Of a DNA stretch of 64,000 bases, positions 26,246 through 35,611 are shown piece after piece. The translations under genes and the position numbers were made by a program. The DNA comes from Roseivirga spongicola (lineage in GTDB: Bacteria; Bacteroidota; Bacteroidia; Cytophagales; Cyclobacteriaceae): assembly GCF_001592965.1 (NCBI RefSeq), contig NZ_LRPC01000033.1, forward strand, positions 1 through 64,000. Direction: 5' to 3'. The notes under the pieces were generated by a model that worked only from the letters and a program-made list of their open reading frames with translations, had not been told where the DNA came from and made no database searches. How positions within the stretch are numbered: position 1 is the stretch's first letter; every line of letters begins with the position of its first letter.

Positions 26246-28744
26246 TTATTCGTCTCGTAAAACTTCCGTAGGGTTTTGTCTTGCTGCATTGAACGAGTGT
26301 ACTCCAATAGTTAGCCAAGCTATTATTATTGATGCCACTCCAACAAGCACAAATACCCAGACCTCAATTGGGGTTGAATAGGCAAAGTTGGAGAGCCAGT
26401 TTTTGGTGAAGAAATAGGCCAATGGGCTGGCTATTACAATAGAAATAATAATCAGAATTGAGAATTCTCTAGTGAAAGAACTTATGATCTGTTGAGCTGT
26501 GGCTCCGAGTACTTTTCTTATACCAAGCTCCTTTTTCCTTTGCTCAGCAGCAAATGCTGAAAGCCCAAATAGACCAAGACAGGCAATGGTTAAGGCCATC
26601 ACCGTAAAGATGTTCAGAATCTGGCCCATTCTCTGTTCAGTTCTAAAGTTTGCTTCGAACATCTGATCCATGAATGAGTATTCGAAAGGAATGGTGGCAT
26701 CTACTTCCTTCACGCTTTCTTCAATACTTTTAAGGCTATTTTCCAACGAAGATTTACTAGCCACAATTTGATTGTTCAGCCTAACGGATAGGTAGTTGTT
26801 GCTGTGCTTCCACATGATGTCGTTCTCCTGATGAATGAGGAGGAGTGGGCCTATTTCATAACGAACACTGTTATGGTTGAAGTTTTCCACTACCCCAATT
26901 ACCTCAAAGAGGGCCTCGTTGCTATTAGGGAAGGTAATATGTTGGCCAATGGGCGAATTGTCTGGGTCAATCGGGTACTCCCAACCAAGCACTCTAACAG
27001 CCTCTTCATTCAGTATTACTTTGCGCTGGTCAGTGCCTCTGGTTTTGTCAAAGTTTCTACCTGCCAGAAAATTTAGGTCTAGCAAATCGATATACTCTTC
27101 GTTACTTCTGATCCTGTTCAATGTCACCACCTCGGTGTCGGGGCCGTAAGCTTTGTATTTGTCCTCATTCCAAACATTGGGTGGAATAAGATCAGATATA
27201 CCGGCCTGTTCAATTGCCGAATTGGCAACAAGCATATCTTGAAGCGTTTGCTGCTGCTCGTTAGTTAGCATTTCCATATTATGGACTTGCAAAATGTTTT
27301 CTGTGTTGAACCCCAAATTTACGTTGGAAACATAATTGAGCTGTTTCTGCACAAAGAAGGTAGCTATAATTAGCGCTACGGAAATAGTGAATTGAACCAC
27401 TACAAGAGTGTTCCTTAGCATGCTTCCTTTAAAACCAGAGCTTAATTTTCCTTTGAGTACTTTCATAGGGCTGAAGGATGATAGATAGAAGGCTGGATAG
27501 CTTCCGGCAGCCACGCCTAGTATAATTATAAAAGCAGCCACTAGCCCGATAGCATTTGGGTTGGTGGCGTATTCATAAAGACTCAATTCTGTATTGGCCA
27601 CTAGGTTGAAACCATCTAAAGAGATTTCGGTGACCACTAAAGCTATTACTGTACTTACGGCAACATATAAAACCGATTCAAAGATAAACTGCTGAATAAG
27701 TGTTCTTTTCTCCGATCCCAGAACTTTTCTAATACCCACTTCTTTGGCTCTGTTAGCCGATTTGGCTGTAGAAAGGTTCATAAAATTGATGCTGCATAAG
27801 AGTAGAATAAGTCCGCCTACAGCTGAAAAAATCTGGATATATAGAATGTTGCCGCTAGGGCCAATGCGGTTACCCGAAGGTGGAGAGTACACATAAACTT
27901 CGCTTAAGGGCTGCAGTTCTAGAGTCCAAGCTTTGTCTTTGGTATATTCTGCATAGCTCTGGCCAAAAACATTTTGTATTTCTTGTTCTGCCCATTTTGG
28001 AGGAATAGACTGGATTTTTTGCTCAAGCTGCTCAATGTTCACCCCATCGGCCACTAAACCATAGGTTACAAAGGTTGTCCAGATCCACTGATGCTGTCTT
28101 CGCTTTATATCATCAAATGAAGTCATGGAAAGCAACATGTCGAACTGTATATGTGAATTGGTTGGAATACTTTCTAGAACAGCCGTTACACGGAATGCTT
28201 TGACATCCGTTCCCTGATTTACCAAAAGTGTTTTTCCTATGGCTTCTTCTGTACCAAAGTACTTAGTGGCAGTTTCTTCAGTGACCACCACGTTACCCGG
28301 TAGCTCCAGAGCTGTTTCTAAGCTTCCATTTCTGGCCTTAAAGTCAAATATTTCAAAGAAGTTCTGCTCTGCAACAAATGCTTTACTTTCTGTAAACGAA
28401 ACAGGGTTGCCGGTATCCGGTCTGTAGCTTACTGCCATTTCCCCTGGCGTATGAACTCTGGTTACTTCTTCAAACTCGGGCACATCAGACCTTAATGCAA
28501 TAGCTAAATTCGGACCAGTGGAGGCGAAGGGCTCATTCCAGTCTCCCCAGATCATGGGCTGGTTCACTCTATAAATTCTATCTCCCTGGCTATGGAAGTT
28601 GTCATAGCTGTACTGGTTCATCACGTACAGCGCGATTATTACCGTGGCGGTAATACCTATGGTTAGCCCAAGTATATTGAGGATAGCGAATTGTTTGTGG
28701 CGAATGGCGTTGCGCCAAGCAATTGTGAACATGGTTCTAAGCAT
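26246..28744 (-). CDS. FtsX/MacB-like ABC transporter permease
   Basis: 832 residues in two halves of the MacB_PCD + FtsX type. There is a membrane helix at the start (LNILGLTIGITATVIIALY), a large periplasmic domain to about 290, three helices with the coupling motif AKEVGIRKVLGSEKR, a second periplasmic domain, then the second FtsX block with KKELGIRKVLGATAQQ and the last three helices. Such permeases act with a separate ATPase in export or mechanotransmission. No ATPase gene is next to it. The stand-alone arrangement is common in Bacteroidota. Confidence 0.93.
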   Translation of the reverse strand: MLRTMFTIAWRNAIRHKQFAILNILGLTIGITATVIIALYVMNQYSYDNFHSQGDRIYRVNQPMIWGDWNEPFASTGPNLAIALRSDVPEFEEVTRVHTPGEMAVSYRPDTGNPVSFTESKAFVAEQNFFEIFDFKARNGSLETALELPGNVVVTEETATKYFGTEEAIGKTLLVNQGTDVKAFRVTAVLESIPTNSHIQFDMLLSMTSFDDIKRRQHQWIWTTFVTYGLVADGVNIEQLEQKIQSIPPKWAEQEIQNVFGQSYAEYTKDKAWTLELQPLSEVYVYSPPSGNRIGPSGNILYIQIFSAVGGLILLLCSINFMNLSTAKSANRAKEVGIRKVLGSEKRTLIQQFIFESVLYVAVSTVIALVVTEISLDGFNLVANTELSLYEYATNPNAIGLVAAFIIILGVAAGSYPAFYLSSFSPMKVLKGKLSSGFKGSMLRNTLVVVQFTISVALIIATFFVQKQLNYVSNVNLGFNTENILQVHNMEMLTNEQQQTLQDMLVANSAIEQAGISDLIPPNVWNEDKYKAYGPDTEVVTLNRIRSNEEYIDLLDLNFLAGRNFDKTRGTDQRKVILNEEAVRVLGWEYPIDPDNSPIGQHITFPNSNEALFEVIGVVENFNHNSVRYEIGPLLLIHQENDIMWKHSNNYLSVRLNNQIVASKSSLENSLKSIEESVKEVDATIPFEYSFMDQMFEANFRTEQRMGQILNIFTVMALTIACLGLFGLSAFAAEQRKKELGIRKVLGATAQQIISSFTREFSILIIISIVIASPLAYFFTKNWLSNFAYSTPIEVWVFVLVGVASIIIAWLTIGVHSFNAARQNPTEVLRDE

Positions 28745-28793
28745 AGCTGAATTTAATAAGTTCGGCTTTTGCTAGCCAAGGAATATGCCAAAG

Positions 28794-28826
28794 AAAAACA
28801 GGCCTAAATAACTGATTTAGGCCTGT
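28794..28826 (-). terminator. Rho-independent terminator after the redoxin gene cluster
   Basis: A perfect 12-base stem (ACAGGCCTAAAT / ATTTAGGCCTGT) with a five-base loop is followed on the minus strand by TTTTT. It lies 61 bases after the stop of the redoxin gene ending at 28888. Confidence 0.85.
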
Positions 28827-28887
28827 TGGAAATTGTATGTCGTATTAAAATGTTCTTACAAGGACGATGGTGTTCGCTGGCGGTCGG

Positions 28888-29850
28888 TTAATTGACTTTG
28901 TGTTTTTCCAATGCACGTTCCAGTTTGTTGTCTTTTGCTCCTTGCCATCTCTCTAAGATGATGCCTTCTGGAGATATTAAATAGTGGGTGGGTAGCACCT
29001 GAATTCCATACTTGGCAAAAATCTCTTTTTTGTTTTCAGCTTTCCAAAGTACAGGCCAAGGCAAGTTAATGTCTCTTTGTTCAGCCATTTTCCTCCAACG
29101 TTCGTGAGAAAAATCTTCATTGATAGTTAATACTTGAAGATTCTCATACTTTTCTAATGACTTAACCATATTGGGGTATTCTACCCAACACCAACCACAA
29201 CCAGTTCCTGCAAAATCGAGAAGAATGTATTTGCCTCTTAAGTCTTCGGTTGATGTTTGCTGATCATCAATAGTTGATGCGATAAAGTCCATCATTGGAT
29301 CTCCCTCTTTTAGTCTTTCAGATACATCTAAACCCAGTAATGAAATGTTGTATTTGGCTAAGTCGTTAGTTTTAGGGTTAGACATGGCCAGTAGCCGTTT
29401 TTGATCTTCTGGAAGTAGCCTGTCACTACTGCTTGCTAAGTAGGACTGGGCCATTTTAGTCTTAATATTTTCTTCTAGAATCTTGGCTCGTTCTTCTTTT
29501 GGGGCTTTTACTATCTGCTGCCACAAATCTTCTGCGGGTGACCCTTGAACATCTATTCCATTTTTAAAGCCAGATTTAGAGATGGTCACCGTAATATCAT
29601 TATTGTCTATCCACAACGATTTAAACCTAGACTTATAAATGATGGCCATGGATTCAGGGCCTACCAGTTTCCTAACTATTGTAACTTCTTCTTTTTCTGT
29701 CGGAAGCAAAAACTGACCTTCACTAAAGGATATTGATAATTGATCTTTTGTCTTAAAGCCATCAAGTTTAAAGGTTAACCTTAAAGAATCTTGAGCGGTA
29801 AGATTAAAGGACAACAAGCAAAATGCTAAGAGGGTAAGTGTTTTTTTCAT
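28888..29850 (-). CDS. Periplasmic TlpA/redoxin-like protein with CGWC motif, paralogue 1
   Basis: 320 residues with a signal peptide ending near LTAQDS. The N-terminal ~120 residues are beta-rich (EGQFLLPTEKEEVTIVRK), then a helical linker. A thioredoxin-fold domain begins at about 195. The redox site is GTGCGWCWVEYP, where the usual WCGPC is replaced by C-G-W-C, and the cis-proline is in VLPTHYL. It would reduce or shuffle disulfides or act in stress response in the periplasm. It is the product of a tandem duplication with the next gene. Confidence 0.85.
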   Translation of the reverse strand: MKKTLTLLAFCLLSFNLTAQDSLRLTFKLDGFKTKDQLSISFSEGQFLLPTEKEEVTIVRKLVGPESMAIIYKSRFKSLWIDNNDITVTISKSGFKNGIDVQGSPAEDLWQQIVKAPKEERAKILEENIKTKMAQSYLASSSDRLLPEDQKRLLAMSNPKTNDLAKYNISLLGLDVSERLKEGDPMMDFIASTIDDQQTSTEDLRGKYILLDFAGTGCGWCWVEYPNMVKSLEKYENLQVLTINEDFSHERWRKMAEQRDINLPWPVLWKAENKKEIFAKYGIQVLPTHYLISPEGIILERWQGAKDNKLERALEKHKVN

Positions 29851-29910
29851 GTTTTGTCTATTTTGAGTTTATGGCTGCTTTGTGTGCTCTTAATGTTGAA
29901 AGGCAGTCAA

Positions 29911-30870
29911 TCAGTTAACTTTGTGCTGCTCTAGCTTCCTAATTAGCTTTTCAACTTTACCAGCTTGCCATCTATCTAGGATTGTTCCATCTGGAGAGAT
30001 TAGGTAATAAGTGGGTAGCACGTTGATTCCATATCTGTCAATGATTTCCTGTTTATTCTCTGCTTTCCAAAGTACTGGCCATGGTAATTCAATATTCCGT
30101 TGTGTGGCTATTTTTTGCCATTGTGAATGCCTAAAGTCTAGGTTGAATGTAAATGTCTGCAGGTTTTTGTAATTAACTAATGTTTTAGACATCTCAGGAT
30201 ACTCTACCCAACACCAGCCGCAATTAGTGCCGGCAAAATCAAGCAGAATGAATTTGCCTCTTAAGTCTTTGGTTGAGGTTTGCTGATCATCAATAGTTGA
30301 TGCGATAAAGTCCATCATTGGGTCTCCTTCTTTGAGTCTATTAGACATATCATAAGCCATTAAAAGATCATACTTGGCTAAGTCTTTGGTTTTAGAGTTA
30401 GACATGGCAAGCAGTCGTTCTTGATCTTCTGGAAGTAGCCTGTCACTACTCCTTGCTAAGTAGGACTGAGCCATTTTAGTATTAATGTTTTCTGCTAATA
30501 GCTCGGCTCGTTTTTCTTTTGGGGCTTTTACTATCTGCTGCCACAAATCTTCTGCGGGTGACCCTTGAACATCTATTCCATTTTTAAAGCCAGATTTAGA
30601 GATGGTTACTGTTATATCATTATTATCTATCCAAAAAGATCGAAGCCTAGACTTATAAATTATGGCCATAGGTTCTGGATTTTCCAGCTTTCTAACTATT
30701 GTAAGCTCTTCTTTCTCTGAAGGAAGTGAAAACCGACCTTCACTATATTCAATGGATAATTGATCTTTTGCCTTGAAGCCTTCAAGTTTAAAGGTTAGTC
30801 TTAAAGAATCTTGAGCGGTAAGATTTAAGGACAACAAGCAAAATGCTAAGAGGGTAAGTGTTTTTTTCAT
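29911..30870 (-). CDS. Periplasmic TlpA/redoxin-like protein with CGWC motif, paralogue 2
   Basis: 319 residues, nearly the same architecture as the gene downstream. Redox site GTNCGWCWVEYP and cis-proline VLPTYYL. Long stretches are identical at DNA level (for example around 30250-30320 versus 29230-29300), and the bases just upstream of both ATGs are the same, so the duplication included the leader. The C-terminal domains have diverged more than the N-terminal ones, as if under different selection. Confidence 0.85.
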   Translation of the reverse strand: MKKTLTLLAFCLLSLNLTAQDSLRLTFKLEGFKAKDQLSIEYSEGRFSLPSEKEELTIVRKLENPEPMAIIYKSRLRSFWIDNNDITVTISKSGFKNGIDVQGSPAEDLWQQIVKAPKEKRAELLAENINTKMAQSYLARSSDRLLPEDQERLLAMSNSKTKDLAKYDLLMAYDMSNRLKEGDPMMDFIASTIDDQQTSTKDLRGKFILLDFAGTNCGWCWVEYPEMSKTLVNYKNLQTFTFNLDFRHSQWQKIATQRNIELPWPVLWKAENKQEIIDRYGINVLPTYYLISPDGTILDRWQAGKVEKLIRKLEQHKVN

Positions 30871-30904
30871 GTTTTGTCTATTTTGAGTTTAGGGAGTGTC
30901 TTTT

Positions 30905-31351
30905 TCAATTCTTGCAACTGTTGAAGAAGGGGTGATTTGGGTTTTCCTTTTGTATTGAAAGCCTGTCTTTTTTTGAGCCCTTTAAATAAGCCTGAAACAT
31001 AGTGTTGCTCGAGGAGCCAGTGAGGCTCGTTTTTCTTCTAAATCTTCGTCTTTCTAATTTAACCACGTTTTTACCCGGGTCTATATAAATCTCCTTCCAG
31101 TGCGATTTAAAGAATAGTCTATTGGGTTTTCTTATGAGGATGATCCCTCGTTTCGGTTCATTAATGTCCATTTGAATGGTTTGTACCTCAGTAGATGGAT
31201 CTATTTTATAACTGCCTCCATCATGAAACTTTATACTAACCTTGTCTTCTGGCTTGAAACCATTAGAATGAATCTCAAGAGTAGTGTTTTGTGCGTTTAA
31301 AGCAATTTGAAGTGTAAAAAGAGAGAGAATGGAGAGGAGTAGCTTTTTCAT
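30905..31351 (-). CDS. Secreted protein matching only the N-terminal domain of the redoxin paralogues
   Basis: 148 residues with a signal peptide (LLLSILSLFTLQIALNAQ) and a beta-rich domain like residues 20-130 of the two downstream redoxins (LEIHSNGFKPEDKVSIKFHDGG versus their FKLDGFKTKDQLSISFSEG). It then ends (NHPFFNSCKN) with no thioredoxin domain. Only 34 bases separate it from the next gene, so the missing part is deleted rather than frameshifted. It may be a stand-alone domain or a remnant. Confidence 0.65.
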   Translation of the reverse strand: MKKLLLSILSLFTLQIALNAQNTTLEIHSNGFKPEDKVSIKFHDGGSYKIDPSTEVQTIQMDINEPKRGIILIRKPNRLFFKSHWKEIYIDPGKNVVKLERRRFRRKTSLTGSSSNTMFQAYLKGSKKDRLSIQKENPNHPFFNSCKN

Positions 31352-31383
31352 GTGTTAGTTGTTTGAGTACAAAAATTAACAAA

Positions 31384-31417
31384 AAAAATGCCAAACCCTT
31401 ATAGGGCTGGCATTTTT
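31384..31417 (-). terminator. Bidirectional-type hairpin terminator after htpG
   Basis: AAAAATGCCA pairs with TGGCATTTTT, with an inner CCC/GGG pairing, giving U-runs on both strands. It lies 20 bases after the htpG stop and separates htpG from the downstream secreted gene. Confidence 0.8.
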
Positions 31418-31436
31418 AAAAAAGCTTGTAAGTAAA

Positions 31437-33329
31437 CTACTTACCTAGTAATTCAGTACTTCTCTTGATAAAGTCAGTTAAAGCTTTGCCTTCTAGCAAA
31501 CCTTGAGAAAGCATAGCTAAGTCAACCGCCTGCTTGGCAAGACCCTGCTTTGCATCGTCTGCTTCAGACTTCAAGATTTTGTCAGCTAATGGGTGGTTAC
31601 CGTTCACGGAAACATCGTATGTATCTGGCATGGCACCGAACATGTTGAATCCGCCACCACCAGTAGCTTGCATCTCCTTCATTCTGCGCATAAACTCAGA
31701 CATTGTGATAGTTACCGGGGCATCAGATGGAGAAAGTGCTTCAACTTCAACCTTGAAGTTTTCATTGCCGATAGACTTAGAGAATACTTCTTTCAAGCTT
31801 TCTTTTTGCTCGTCAGAAAGTACTAACTCTCTCTTTTCGTCTTTATCAATCAGTTTGTTCAGGTTATCAGAGTCTACACGCTTGATTTGTGTTTTCTCCA
31901 ACTTGCTTTCCATATGGTTAATGAAGTGGCTATCGATTGGAGAATCGAATACAAGAACATCATAACCTTTATCAATAGCAGAAGAAATGAAGGCATCTTG
32001 CTTGGCTGGGTTGTTAGCATATAGCCAAACTTTGTTGCCGTCTTTATCGGTTTGGTTGGCTTCTATTTGAGCTTCGTATTCTTTTAAGGTGAAGCACTTG
32101 CCTTCCGTATTTTTCACCAAAGCATAGTCAGTCGCTTTTTCGTAGAACTTCTCTTCTGAGATCATTCCATACTTCACAAAAAGCCCGATATCATCCCACT
32201 TCTTCTCGTAAGATTCTCTCTCTTTCTTAAAGAGTTCGCCCAACTTATCTGCTACTTTTTTGGTGATGTAGGTGTTGATTTTCTTCACATTGCCATCAGA
32301 CTGTAGGTAAGAACGAGATACGTTCAACGGGATGTCTGGTGAGTCAATGATACCGTGGAGTAACATCAAGAATTCAGGAACAACGTCTTTCACCTCATCG
32401 GTAATAAATACCTGGCGAGAGTAAAGCTGAATCTTGTTCTTCTGCATTTCGAAGTCGTTCTTCAACTTAGGGAAGTAAAGAATTCCGGTTAGTTCGAACG
32501 GATAGTCAACATTCAAATGAATCCAGAACAACGGATCTTCAGAGAATGGGTAAAGCTCTTTGTAGAATTTTAGGTAGTCTTCGTCAGTCAGATCTGAAGG
32601 CGACTTGGTCCAGATAGGAGCGGTGTTGTTAATGATGTTATCTTTCTTAACCGTTTTCCACTTCTTCTTACCCTCTTTGTCTTCGCCATCTTCTACAGAC
32701 TCTTCTTTCTCTCCGAATTTTACTTCGATAGGAAGGAATTTAGCATACTTGTCAAGGATGCCCTGAATTCTGCTTTCTTCTAAGAATTCTTCGGAATCTT
32801 CGTTTACGTGGAGGGTAATGGTTGTACCTCTAGTTTTTCTCTTTCCTTCTTTGATTTCGAATTCTGTGCTACCGTCACAAATCCACTTCGCTGGCTCAGC
32901 ACCTTCTTGGTAGCTCAAAGAGTCAATTTCAACTTTGCCGGCAACCATAAAGGCAGAGTAGAAGCCCAGACCGAACTTACCAATGATCTCTTTGGCGTCT
33001 CCAGCATCTTTAAACTTCTCAACAAACTCAGTAGCTCCTGAAAAAGCAATCTGGTTGATGTACTTTTTAATTTCTTCGGCTGTCATACCAATACCAGCAT
33101 CTTTGATGGTAATGGTCTTCTTCTTTTTGTTTACCTCAACTTCTACTCTGGTTTCACCTAAGTCGCCAGTGTATTCGCCAAGTGAGGCTAGCCTTTTAAT
33201 TTTTTGTGTAGCGTCTACCGCGTTCGAGACTAATTCTCTCAAGAAGATCTCATGATCTGAGTAGAGGAACTTCTTAATGATCGGGAATATGTTCTCGGTA
33301 TGTATCGAGATTGTACCTTTCTCTTGCAT
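31437..33329 (-). CDS. htpG: Molecular chaperone HtpG (Hsp90)
   Basis: 630 residues. The ATP-binding N-domain shows FLRELVSNAVDATQK, the metal/ATP loop KDAGIGMT and the lid glycine motif GKFGLGFYSAFMV. The middle domain has the catalytic-loop arginine in NVSRSYLQ, and the C-terminal dimer domain is complete. There is a charged linker near 210-235 (EESVEDGEDKEGKKKW). Cytoplasmic ATP-dependent chaperone. It stands alone and ends at a strong terminator. Confidence 0.98.
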   Translation of the reverse strand: MQEKGTISIHTENIFPIIKKFLYSDHEIFLRELVSNAVDATQKIKRLASLGEYTGDLGETRVEVEVNKKKKTITIKDAGIGMTAEEIKKYINQIAFSGATEFVEKFKDAGDAKEIIGKFGLGFYSAFMVAGKVEIDSLSYQEGAEPAKWICDGSTEFEIKEGKRKTRGTTITLHVNEDSEEFLEESRIQGILDKYAKFLPIEVKFGEKEESVEDGEDKEGKKKWKTVKKDNIINNTAPIWTKSPSDLTDEDYLKFYKELYPFSEDPLFWIHLNVDYPFELTGILYFPKLKNDFEMQKNKIQLYSRQVFITDEVKDVVPEFLMLLHGIIDSPDIPLNVSRSYLQSDGNVKKINTYITKKVADKLGELFKKERESYEKKWDDIGLFVKYGMISEEKFYEKATDYALVKNTEGKCFTLKEYEAQIEANQTDKDGNKVWLYANNPAKQDAFISSAIDKGYDVLVFDSPIDSHFINHMESKLEKTQIKRVDSDNLNKLIDKDEKRELVLSDEQKESLKEVFSKSIGNENFKVEVEALSPSDAPVTITMSEFMRRMKEMQATGGGGFNMFGAMPDTYDVSVNGNHPLADKILKSEADDAKQGLAKQAVDLAMLSQGLLEGKALTDFIKRSTELLGK

Positions 33330-33562
33330 AACGTTCTGTCAGTTGTTTTTTGCGATGCCTAAAACTCAAAGTCCATACCAAGGCAAAAAGAGTGACAGCC
33401 TGACAGTTTAAGCTTCCTGACTTAGTGAAATTATGGCGACACTACTTTTTTTGACATTACAACTATTTGTTTTTTGGGGGTGTCTTGAAGATGAATTGTT
33501 AAAATAAAGTGTAAAATTCGACCGTTCGTTTATCCGGACTGTTGAATTAAAATTGAAAGAGA

Positions 33563-34090
33563 ATGAAAAAGTGGATAGCAGGCTTAGTGTTGTTGAGTTT
33601 TATGGGGTGTTTAGGTGATGATGATTTTCCTGAATATAACCCTGCAGAGCAATTGGAAATTGATATTGCGGCAATAGATCAGCACTTGGAAGAAAAGAAT
33701 TTAACTGCCGTTGTAGATGAGCAAAGCGGAATCAGATATTTGTTGCTAGAAGACGGAAATACCACTGAAGCTACTGACGGTGATGTGGTAGATGTTGATT
33801 ACGAGTTATATAATTTTGAAGATGAGCTACTGGATACGAGTATTGAAAGTGTTGCTCAAGACGGTGGTATTCATGATGCGGATAGAGATTATGAGCCATT
33901 GAGATTTACCATAGGCACAAATGGAATTATCCCTGGCTTTCAACGTTCGGCAGTGCTCCTTACAGAGGGAGGCAAGGGAGACTTTTATATTCCTTCAGTT
34001 TGGTGTTACCAGAACTATGGCTCAGGCAAAATTGCACCGAATGAGAACTTAAGGTTCGTCATAAAACTTGTTAAAGTTAATCCTGAGTAG
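33563..34090 (+). CDS. FKBP-type peptidyl-prolyl isomerase lipoprotein
   Basis: 175 residues. The lipobox is LSFMGC (Cys at 16). One FKBP domain follows: DGDVVDVDYELY, FTIGTNGIIPGFQRSAVLL and the last strand LRFVIKLVKV. The IPGF and Y/Y-type pocket residues are kept, except that the flap is unusual (SVWCYQNYGSG instead of the common P-x-x-LAYG). It would catalyse proline isomerisation of envelope proteins in the periplasm. Confidence 0.9.
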   Translation: MKKWIAGLVLLSFMGCLGDDDFPEYNPAEQLEIDIAAIDQHLEEKNLTAVVDEQSGIRYLLLEDGNTTEATDGDVVDVDYELYNFEDELLDTSIESVAQDGGIHDADRDYEPLRFTIGTNGIIPGFQRSAVLLTEGGKGDFYIPSVWCYQNYGSGKIAPNENLRFVIKLVKVNPE

Positions 34091-34160
34091 ATACCAAGGT
34101 GTTGTTATTGTTGTAAGTTAAAGGCTTAGAAATTTCTTTAACTTATAACATAACTTATTC

Positions 34161-34775
34161 ATGAAAAAACACATATCAGTACTAGTATTCATCTTTTTGT
34201 TCTTCTCAGGATCGATTCTAGCTTAAGACGGAGCTAGAAAGCCTTTGCAACTTGAAATAGCTTTAAGTCCTTTTTCAGCCGCTCAATCGGAGCAATTAGA
34301 ATCGGCCATTGTGCTTGGCTTGACAGGAGATATTTCTAATAGATTTCAATGGGGCGTAGATTTTTACGCAAAACGAAGAACACGTGCCTTGAATGTTGGT
34401 GATGGCGTAATTGAGGTTCATTCTGAACCTCAAGGACAGAGAACCTACGATATAAACTCCTCATTTAGTCTCTCAGGGCGTTACTACTTCGCTAAAGATA
34501 AATTTGCTGGTCATTATGCTATGTTTAGGGTTCATAATGTTTGGGCAAAGTCTTATCAGGCTACAGACGGCCAGGGCGGTTCTGCTGATCGAAGGTTTCT
34601 TCCAATGCACGGAATATACTATGGTTACAGAGTAGAAGCTAAGAGTTTGTTTTTTGATGTTGCTGCTGGAGTTATTCCACATCAACTTCAGATCAATCAG
34701 GTAAGGCCAAATAGGCAAGCCGTGGTGGCAATGAGAATGACCATGGGCTTCATAATTCCGTTTAAGGTTAAATAG
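34161..34775 (+). pseudogene. Outer-membrane/secreted barrel-like protein interrupted by a stop at codon 22
   Basis: From ATG 34161 the frame encodes a clean signal peptide (MKKHISVLVFIFLFFSGSIL then A). A TAA at 34224-34226 follows, and the same frame continues open for 183 more codons to 34775. Reading the TAA as CAA gives A-Q-D at the expected cleavage site, so a single C-to-T change explains the break. The mature part has amphipathic strands (GRYYFAKDKFAGHYAMFRV) like a small beta-barrel protein. A TTG at 34245 could start a shortened protein, but it would have no signal. Confidence 0.75.
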
Positions 34776-34816
34776 TCAAAGGATAATGAGTAACTTTATG
34801 GATAAACCAATAAACC

Positions 34817-34978
34817 ATGGAGCTACTTATTATCTTAACCTGCGTTATATTTATTCTTATTTTCACTTTGGCTATACTTTATGTACTCAAGAGCTTTGTT
34901 AACTCAAGTGTACGAGCTAATGAAGCCTTGCTAGCAGAGCTAAGGGAAATAAAAGAAGTTTTGCAGCAGAAGGGGTAG
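34817..34978 (+). CDS. Small single-helix membrane protein, 53 residues
   Basis: ATG at 34817 to TAG at 34976-34978. The N-terminal half is one membrane helix (ELLIILTCVIFILIFTLAIL). The C-terminal half is a charged, probably coiled-coil helix (ANEALLAELREIKEVLQQKG). The near-promoter TAACTTTA lies about 19 bases upstream. The clean two-part design argues for a real small protein. It ends one base before the convergent DUF4293 gene. Function unknown. Confidence 0.65.
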   Translation: MELLIILTCVIFILIFTLAILYVLKSFVNSSVRANEALLAELREIKEVLQQKG

Positions 34979-34979
34979 A

Positions 34980-35474
34980 TTATCTGATTCTATCTACACT
35001 TTTTACCAACTTCTCGTCTTTACGGATAAAACGGTTAGCTATGATGTTTAGAATCATGGCGCCAGCTGGTAAATAAAAGCCGAATGAAATAACGCCCTGT
35101 CCCTCAATGAGTCCTTCGTATTGATATATCTTGTAATAAGAAACACCTAAAGTTGAAGCCATAACTAGTGCGTTTAGTGCACCAAGTTTCATTTGGTTTA
35201 GCCTGTTTTTAAATTGAAGGGCTGAGAATATTGCAATTAAGGCAGCAACAATAGTAAGTGCGCCAATGTACCAAGTAGCATCTTCTCTGATCAATGTGTC
35301 GTCAGATAGGTTACTTATGGTTCCTGCAGTATCAATTACCTTTAACTTCATGGAGGTAAGGGTTACCACAGTCTCCTGATCAACACTTTGTTCGCCCCAA
35401 ATGTAGTACGCATTGGTCATTCCCATTAAAATGGCTACTCCTAGAAGAAATAAAGTTTGTATACGTTGGATCAT
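34980..35474 (-). CDS. DUF4293 family membrane protein
   Basis: 164 residues with four membrane helices and the family start MIQRIQTLFLLGVAIL. The loop between helices 1 and 2 is periplasmic and acidic, and the end is basic (RFIRKDEKLVKSVDR). DUF4293 is found almost only in Bacteroidota and has no assigned role. A TATATTTG promoter lies 16 bases upstream. Confidence 0.88.
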   Translation of the reverse strand: MIQRIQTLFLLGVAILMGMTNAYYIWGEQSVDQETVVTLTSMKLKVIDTAGTISNLSDDTLIREDATWYIGALTIVAALIAIFSALQFKNRLNQMKLGALNALVMASTLGVSYYKIYQYEGLIEGQGVISFGFYLPAGAMILNIIANRFIRKDEKLVKSVDRIR

Positions 35475-35490
35475 CTTACTTGATTTTGCG

Positions 35491-35498
35491 CAAATATA
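35491..35498 (-). promoter_or_regulatory. Putative -7 promoter element (TATATTTG)
   Basis: Exact TAnnTTTG match on the minus strand, 16 bases before the DUF4293 ATG. Confidence 0.6.
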
Positions 35499-35611
35499 GT
35501 AAACCCATTTACGAATGCTCCTTTTGAATGTCGATTTAAACAGTGCTCCTTTTCCTGCATGGATTAAATTGAGTTAATTCGCACTGGCAAAATTGAATTG
35601 GCTAAACCTCT

